NCBI RefSeq assembly: GCF_040054535.1
Contig: NC_090795.1
Span: 1,336,001 to 1,400,000, forward strand
Origin: Antennarius striatus
Lineage: Eukaryota; Chordata; Actinopteri; Lophiiformes; Antennariidae
Length of the DNA stretch: 64,000 nucleotides
Reading direction: 5' to 3'
Below are positions 57,542-64,000 of this stretch, piece by piece (the first letter of the stretch is position 1; every line of letters begins with the position of its first letter). Under the pieces are notes generated by a model. It had not been told where the DNA came from. It did no database searches and worked only from the letters and a program-made list of their open reading frames with translations. Position numbers and translations under genes: made by a program.

Positions 57542-60500
57542 GTTCTGTCAGAACGGACCAGATCGATCCAAACTCAACCTCCATCGACTCACAACAGGAG
57601 ACGTCATGAGTCCCCACCAACACACCTGCCGGGTGTGCGATCCGCCCCTTGTGGTGATGTCATCTCCCTCCATCAGGACCAAGGGTCCAGGTGTTCTCGC
57701 CTCACAGGTGAAGACGCTGGATCTGACCGCACCTTGAAACACGGGCGCTAATCCCAGATGTCTGCAAAGCCGTGCAGACAGAAAGTCGTGTTCAGCTGAA
57801 ACAAACGGCGGTGAGTCATCGGCGTATGAAGATTCCCGGGGGGGTGGGGGGTGGGGCATCGGTTGGGTTTCTGCTAAACTTCTGCAGCCAATCGGGCTTT
57901 GAGGTGGTCGCCACCAGATCTCCATAGTAGTCCGTGTATTTAGAAGCAAACAAAGTGGAAAGTTTGAGCCGAGGCAAAGAACAACAGGCCGTCTCCATGT
58001 GGAGGAAACGCTCAATGAGGGGGGAGGGGCTTAAGGGGGTTTCCACATGCTTGTGGTTGTGAGGAACCGCTGAAGGAGCCCGTCATTCACCAACGCAATT
58101 AAAAAATACCCCGACTGTGGTTCTCTCTCAGGCTGAAAGGTGAACAGGAGACGCGATGACCCCCAAAGAGTCGACCTCGCTCCAGATAAGCGGAGTTTAC
58201 AGCGCTCATACCTGAGATGTTTCACCTCCGACCTGCGGCGGTGAGGGGCGGCGATGAAGAGGAGGAGAGGAGGGTGAATCGCGAGGCATTCGAGTTTTAA
58301 GGTCGTAAACAAGTCGCGGAAATGTTTCCTGACTCATCCGATGGAAGGAAACTTCTGAGGGTCACCGAGTGAACCAATCAGGTGTTTCCTCTCTCTGGTT
58401 GGCTCATTGATCGTCTCGTTATTATTATAACATACGTGATGTACCGCGGACGACCTGATCACTTTGGCGTGTTTTCTTTACGGCTAACGTTTCCCTTCAC
58501 ACGCCCCCTAAAGGTTTGGGAGGATTATGAGGGGTAACGGGCGGTGGGGGGGGTATCAAAGGGTTCAAAGGTCGTGGTTCATCTCGGGGGGGGGGGTGAC
58601 GGCTGATCTGCCGCGAGCGACAGAAAATAACAGGAGGGTGTTTTTTTTAAAGCTGGAACTCAAACAGAAGTCGAAGCCCCGCCAGAAACAACAAGCAGAG
58701 GTCCAGCAGTGATTGGCAGGCGCTTCCATATCGCCGTGGTTACCGCTCCAGGAGGTTATTATAGTCTGCAGGTCTGATGGTCCTTACAGGTGTTCCTGGC
58801 GTCGGCTGTGGAACCGAAAAGCGCCAGGAACCGGGACCTCTGAACCCGCAAAGCAACCCGTTGTCATGACGACGAGGTTCCGTCGGGGTCCAGTGCGCCC
58901 GGGCTCGGTTCTGATGTCGAATCGCCGCCGCGTCCCCGTCGGTGCTTTCCCAGCAAACGTAAGGAGCAGGAATGTAACGGCGCCGTCAGTCAGGAGCGGC
59001 GGCGGCGGCGGCGGCCAGATATTGTTCATTCATTCACGCGGCGCTCGGCTGCAGCTGCAGCGAGGACGGAAAATAAGTGGAAAAATAGGTCCTGAACATG
59101 ACGGGTGTTTCATTTGGAGACGGGCGGGAACAGTTGTACTACAAACCGCTGACCTCAGAGGGGGGGGGTAATCCCTTCTTCACGGAGCCTTGTCTACTGC
59201 TGGTACCCCCAATTCATGGTCGTCAGGTTCGGGTTCGGGATGAGACACCTTTTGGTTTTCGGGGATCTGTGAGATCAGACTCAGATGTGCAGGTGATTGT
59301 GGATTTTTTTTTGTGGGGGTGGGGTTGGGGGGGGGCGGCAGCTGGTTCCAATGAGGAGCCGAGGGTTAGATGCATTCCTCCACAGCCTGCTGGGAAGCTC
59401 CGAGATAGATTCCACTAAATATCACAGAGGATTAAACGTGTTGCCGTCGGGGTGATTGGCGGCCTATCTTTGCGCCGAAGGTCGAAAATCCAACCTCTTC
59501 GCAGCTGATTCGCGTTTGTGTCAGAAACAGCAGGGTTTGGGGAAAAAAGCTAAATTGACTGAGTTTAAGAAAATGGAAAAAACGGAAGCAGCAGCGTTTT
59601 TAATTTCTGATAAAACAGAATAAAGAATAAAGACTGTTTACTGGAGTTCTGCCACCACGAAAAGAAAGTAAGTACCAACATTAAACCGAAAAACGGACCC
59701 AATTCTGGTGGCGACCATCGTTGATGCCATGCAACCAATGATCGCAGCGCGTATAGAAAGCAAAAAAGCTAAAGTTCTGGCGTTAATCAAATGGCATTAG
59801 ATGGACAGAAGCGTGTTAGCTTAGCCTCAAAGCTAATCCACTAAAGTCACACTCATGAATCCTTACTAGAATGCTATCAAAACACCAAGCTAATCCTGTG
59901 TAACACAACCAGCCCTCACCGAAGAGCTAAAGCACATGCTTAGCATGAACTGCTAATCTGCCACCAAATGACCTCCTGCTCGGAGGTTGATCCCACGGTG
60001 TGATTTCAGGTGTTGTTCAGTCGTTCCATCAGGTAAAGAAAACATCGGCTTTTCGTCCATCTGCTAAAAGTTTAACGCATTTTTCTTTGTCTCGGAGGAA
60101 ACGGGTCGAGACGTTTGCAGAAAACAGGCGAGAAACTTCATGCTCTGAACATTTTTACTTCTTATTTGCGTTGTATCAGCATTCTTAGCGGTGTTCATAC
60201 ATGTAACGTGTTGATCTGAGGAGTTATCTGAGGAAAAAGGTCGTCTGGAGGCTGTTGAGGAAAAGAAGCTTCACTGCTTCCATGTTCCGGCCTCTGTTCA
60301 GAGCCAATCGTCTTCCCACGTTTGTCTCGCCTCATCCAAACGTCTGGTTTTCCCATCTGAGTCCGGACGGAAGCCCCCGTGGACCCGTCGCTGGATCCAG
60401 GCTTTCCAATCAGACGCCGGACTCTGACGGCGAACGCGTGGGTCAGATTCGTCACAATCAATCGATCCCAGATGGAGATACATTCTGGATTCAAGGCTTC

Positions 60501-60654
60501 ATGCGGTGCCGATCCAGTTGTCATGACGTCAACAAGACACACCTTAAAACAGGTAGCCGGATGTAGACGTCTCAACTCTATCTCTGGGTGTCGGAAATTG
60601 CACATCAGTAAAGGATCCTGGATCTAGACGATCTGGATCACCAAGAAATTCAGA

Positions 60655-60785
60655 TAGACTACCTAGATAGGCTGGATCTAGACTATACGCATCCAGACTA
60701 TCTAGATCAAGACTATCTAGATCAAGACTATCTAGATCAAGACTATCCACATCCAGACCATCCGCATCCAGACTATCAACCCAAT
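60655..60785. repeat. 15-bp minisatellite
   Basis: Repeats of AAGACTATCTAGATC and variants with CATCCAGAC. Read on the minus strand it gives an artefactual DSLDL-repeat frame. Confidence 0.85.
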
Positions 60786-63700
60786 CATGCCGGGTTGTGA
60801 TTGGCTGGTTGGCTGGAGTGTACGTCCGGTAGCAGTCGAAGCCCAGAAGTGACCTTGGACCACCAGCCAATGACAGAGCAGGAGAACGAAACCCCTCCCG
60901 TTTGTTGCATCATTGTGCAGCTTTTTCCACTTTTCTTGCTGATTTTACTCAATCAAATCTTCGACTTATAAATAGGTGGGTCTTTCTTGCCAAGTGCGGA
61001 CGCCCCCGGGGACGACCGGAGCCAGCTGAGCTCATTTAGAGAGTCTGTTCGGATAGCATCGCTGGATCTGGATCAGGATTTGGATCTGTGGTGGGTTTTA
61101 ATAGATGCAAAAAATTCTGGCAGCGGTGCTTGAAGCTTGGCATGGAAACAACCACCGGTCGGAGCAAAGCGGCGTGATTTTAACCGCGCGGGTGGATGCT
61201 AACATCTTTAATTGGTTGGATTCTTGGAAATAGCAGCTTTGGCACTGATTGATCAAACGGCTTTGTGGGAGCATTTGCTAGTCAGATGGGACTAATGTGA
61301 CAATTTCTGCATTTTTGCCAAACGTCTTGAAGCCAATTCCTTTGAGACAAAAAGAAATGAGCAATTATTGATGAAACTACGGTTCTGAAGTCTTCTTCAG
61401 GAGCAGAAATCCGCCACTCTTTGAACGTCTTGATGACTAGAATGTCACCATTCTTAGATATTTACACACATTCTTATGTAATAACTGCTGAATGGATTTT
61501 CCACCCAATGAGCCAGAAAAGTTGGACACACGTCAATAAAATTATTGATCGTGAACTAGTTACAAACGAGTCGAGTACAGGGAGGTCAAATTACTCCAGA
61601 ATTTACTACAGAAATATAAAAACAACTTGGAGATCATCCGGGTTTTAATGGCAGAAATCTGGATCCCAGAATTATTAAATTAGGAATCCCAATTTCACAT
61701 CGTGGTTTTGGTTTGTTTGGAGGTTTTTTTTGCGCCCGTTGGGATTTTAAAAGTCTCAAATAATTCAATTCAAATTCTGTCAGAAACAGCAGGAATGAGA
61801 AGACTGGAATTACCCAATAACAAGTCAATATCCGCAGCTGTAATCAATCACTTTGGACCAATCACAAAGCAGACAGACAGTTATGTTTTGTCTAACAGCC
61901 AATTGCTGCCAGAGGATCGATTTAAAGAGATGAGACGATAAGGACGCCGCAGGGAAACCAACTGGATAAAATCAACCTGTAATGACATTAGCTTAGCATT
62001 CCCAACATTCATCCCATGCTAAACCGATATGTGAGCACTGCTTGCTGATAATGACCATTCACTAGTCTAACTAGCGTCCAAATGTTAACGGTTTCTTCTT
62101 CTGTGGCTCAGGTGGAATAGACTCTATTAGGGACTTAGCGCTGCCCCCTACTGTTTGTTACGACTGTTAGGATGTTTTAACCACAACGCCTCAGACTCTC
62201 AATCTCGTCATAATCTGGTTTGATGGTAATTTGTTCATTTGCTGTCTTCGTTTCTAAGCAACACGTTGTAATAGCTTCCAATCATCCCATTGGTGATTTC
62301 CTCCTGTTTTCCTACTGGGCTGCCCGTTCCCGTTCAGTTTCCCGTCAGCGCTTGAAGGCAGCATCACGAGACTTTGAATCATTACCCCAGCTTGAGGTTT
62401 TCCTCTGGCCGTTCCCGGAGAAGCTCCATCTCCGTCTGGACTCGTCGCACCAAAAACCCCCCCAGTTCTGGGTTGCCAGGTTTTCAACCGGGGCGTCTAT
62501 TTCCAAACAATCACAACAGCCCGGCGTTGCCAGACATTGTGCCTCGGCCAGGCGTTATGCAAACGTGTTTCCACTACCGTTCTGGGTTGCTTGGGATCTG
62601 GTTTCAGGTGGGGGGGGAGGTGGCGGCGGATGTACGCCTCTGCGCTGGCGGATATTTCTGTTTATGGCAAATTATTTTTAAAGCAAACTCCAGTTTGGGG
62701 GTTCAGGGGTGGTTTCATGTCCTGGAGCCCCAGGGTCCAGGTCTGGCGCTGGTCCGACACGTTTCTTTCCACATGGCCCCCCCGATGGGTTATTGGTGCG
62801 CTGATCAAACGCCACGCCTGCGGTGGCTGCTGGTTGACATTGAACACATATGGGCCCTGTTAAGGAACAGCTTTTCAAACACCCCCATAAAAAAAAAAAA
62901 GAACAATCAATGAGTCCTGGGTTTGATTTCTTGTCCTAGCAAGAGCAGAATAACACCAGATGTGATCTCGTTTTAAAGCCCACGTCTACCTGGAGTGTTT
63001 TCTCTATCAGTGATTCCTCCAGTGAGAACCAAAAACCCAACTTTCAGACCTGACAGATTTGACGAAATGACCCCTCCTGGATGACAGAGGTATAATATCT
63101 TAATTCAGTGTAAAAGGGGGGATGGGGGGCGTCGGTGTGACCCAGACTTTCCACTGCTTCAACAATAACAGAGTCATTAATCTCCCGAGTCCCATCTTAT
63201 CTCTCGGTCCAGAGACTACGAGCTGATACCTCAGTGGATGTGTCAGCGTCCACATCCTGGTTCCGGGTGAACACGGAGGGAAATATGGGCTCTATTTGTC
63301 CGTATTAGCCGGGAATCATAACATCAGCCGGTGCGGTCATCATATTGAGACAGATGTGGAGCGTGTCCTGTGTCAACACCGCCTTCTGTGTGGATTACAC
63401 CGCTGCCGCTGATTACTGACTTCAATAAAAGGAAGATGACAAACTGGGTGGGTTTTTATCCGATGCCGCTGCTCCGAGCGAGGATGACGAAGGACGTTCG
63501 CTCCGCCGTGAAGGTAAAGGTTCCGCCGGGATGGAGACGGGTCAATTAGTGCGCTGGATAATCTGGTTACCATGACAACTGGTAATAGGTGGGGCTTGAC
63601 TGGGATGTTTACATGGCTGCAGGTAAGGAAGGGCAACTGGTGAACCGACGCAAGGTCATTGACGCCAACGGGTCACTGATAGCCTGGTTCGAATAGACTT

Positions 63701-64000
63701 CTGGACCACCAGAACCGGAGCTGGTCCAGACAGGAAGTAGTCAGAACAGCTGACTTTAGGTCAGTCAGAGGGTCCCTGATAAAGTCTGGTCCATGGAGGC
63801 CCCCACGTCATACCCAACAGGACTCAAAGGGGTTTGCTGGTGATGTCCTGGTACCAGATACCCCAACACTATCTAGGCCGGTCCAGGTCAGAACTGTCCA
63901 CACCATAAGGTGTTTCTAGGCAGCAACTTCCTGTTTTTATGTGTCTCTGGTGAATTCCAACAAAAAAGGTTGAATTCACCTCAACTTCCTGAACATTTTA

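Larger units (their letters stand above)
56461..64000. other. Region upstream of col15a1, no gene recognised
   Basis: I searched both strands for protein-like frames with splice signals and found none I can name. Contents: a small inverted-repeat element at 57397-57541, a 15-bp minisatellite at 60655-60785, G-runs (56258-56275, 58583-58597, 59161-59169, 59318-59337, 62609-62620) and otherwise unique-looking sequence. Distal exons of an unrecognised gene cannot be excluded. Confidence 0.45.

Noticed and set aside
60544..60870. Frame with DSLDL repeats
   Set aside because: Translation of a 15-bp minisatellite with no splice context or known family.
62220..62913. Overlapping frames of 150-180 residues near the right edge
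   Set aside because: Several frames are open on both strands, with no domain or splice support.

Overview
The window is vertebrate nuclear DNA, almost certainly from a ray-finned (teleost) fish. All coding sequence is split into short GT-AG exons. The gene families are vertebrate ones, the introns are fairly compact, and the repeats are fish-typical: long CA/GT tracts, CTAT runs, LINE 3' tails, small terminal-inverted-repeat DNA elements. I joined exons by hand from reading frame and splice signals. All five gene models keep frame across every junction. No RNA gene, CRISPR array or bacterial-type feature was seen.

Layout: (1) 1-9153, plus strand: the 3' half of a dipeptidyl-peptidase-like gene (dpp6), 18 exons, entering from the left edge; its 3' UTR probably ends near 11.83 kb. 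One intron (3127-6230) holds a degenerate minisatellite array that reverses orientation halfway, an inserted LTR-like element and a stretch of telomere-like TTAGGG variants. (2) 12257-14226 and 15060-17366, minus strand: two tandem nine-exon gamma-glutamyl hydrolase genes (ggh), tail-to-tail with dpp6. (3) 17939-19343, minus strand: a five-exon apolipoprotein D lipocalin gene (apod). (4) 21306-56329, minus strand: a complete collagen XV-type gene (col15a1), 46 coding exons and 1289 residues, with signal peptide, thrombospondin-N-like module, acidic and Ser-Gly-rich linker, interrupted collagen domain, trimerization segment and C-terminal endostatin. Its second intron is about 18.5 kb. (5) 56330-64000: upstream of col15a1, no gene recognised, low-complexity and repeat fragments only.

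The genes are not an operon and work in different places: DPP6-type proteins are catalytically dead membrane partners of Kv4 channels, GGH trims folate polyglutamates in lysosomes, ApoD carries small lipids outside the cell, and collagen XV is a basement-membrane proteoglycan. Four of the five genes are read from the minus strand.

Points most worth a second look: a shared three-motif promoter in the two ggh copies with patchy copy-to-copy similarity suggesting gene conversion; an altered active-site neighbourhood in ggh copy A; the head-to-head inverted array next to telomere-like DNA in dpp6; a run of seven Ser-Gly pairs and an RGD motif in col15a1; a CA microsatellite touching a splice donor; and twin perfect hairpins in col15a1 intron 2. 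I did not find a clearly new biological system; these are unusual local features in otherwise recognisable genes.
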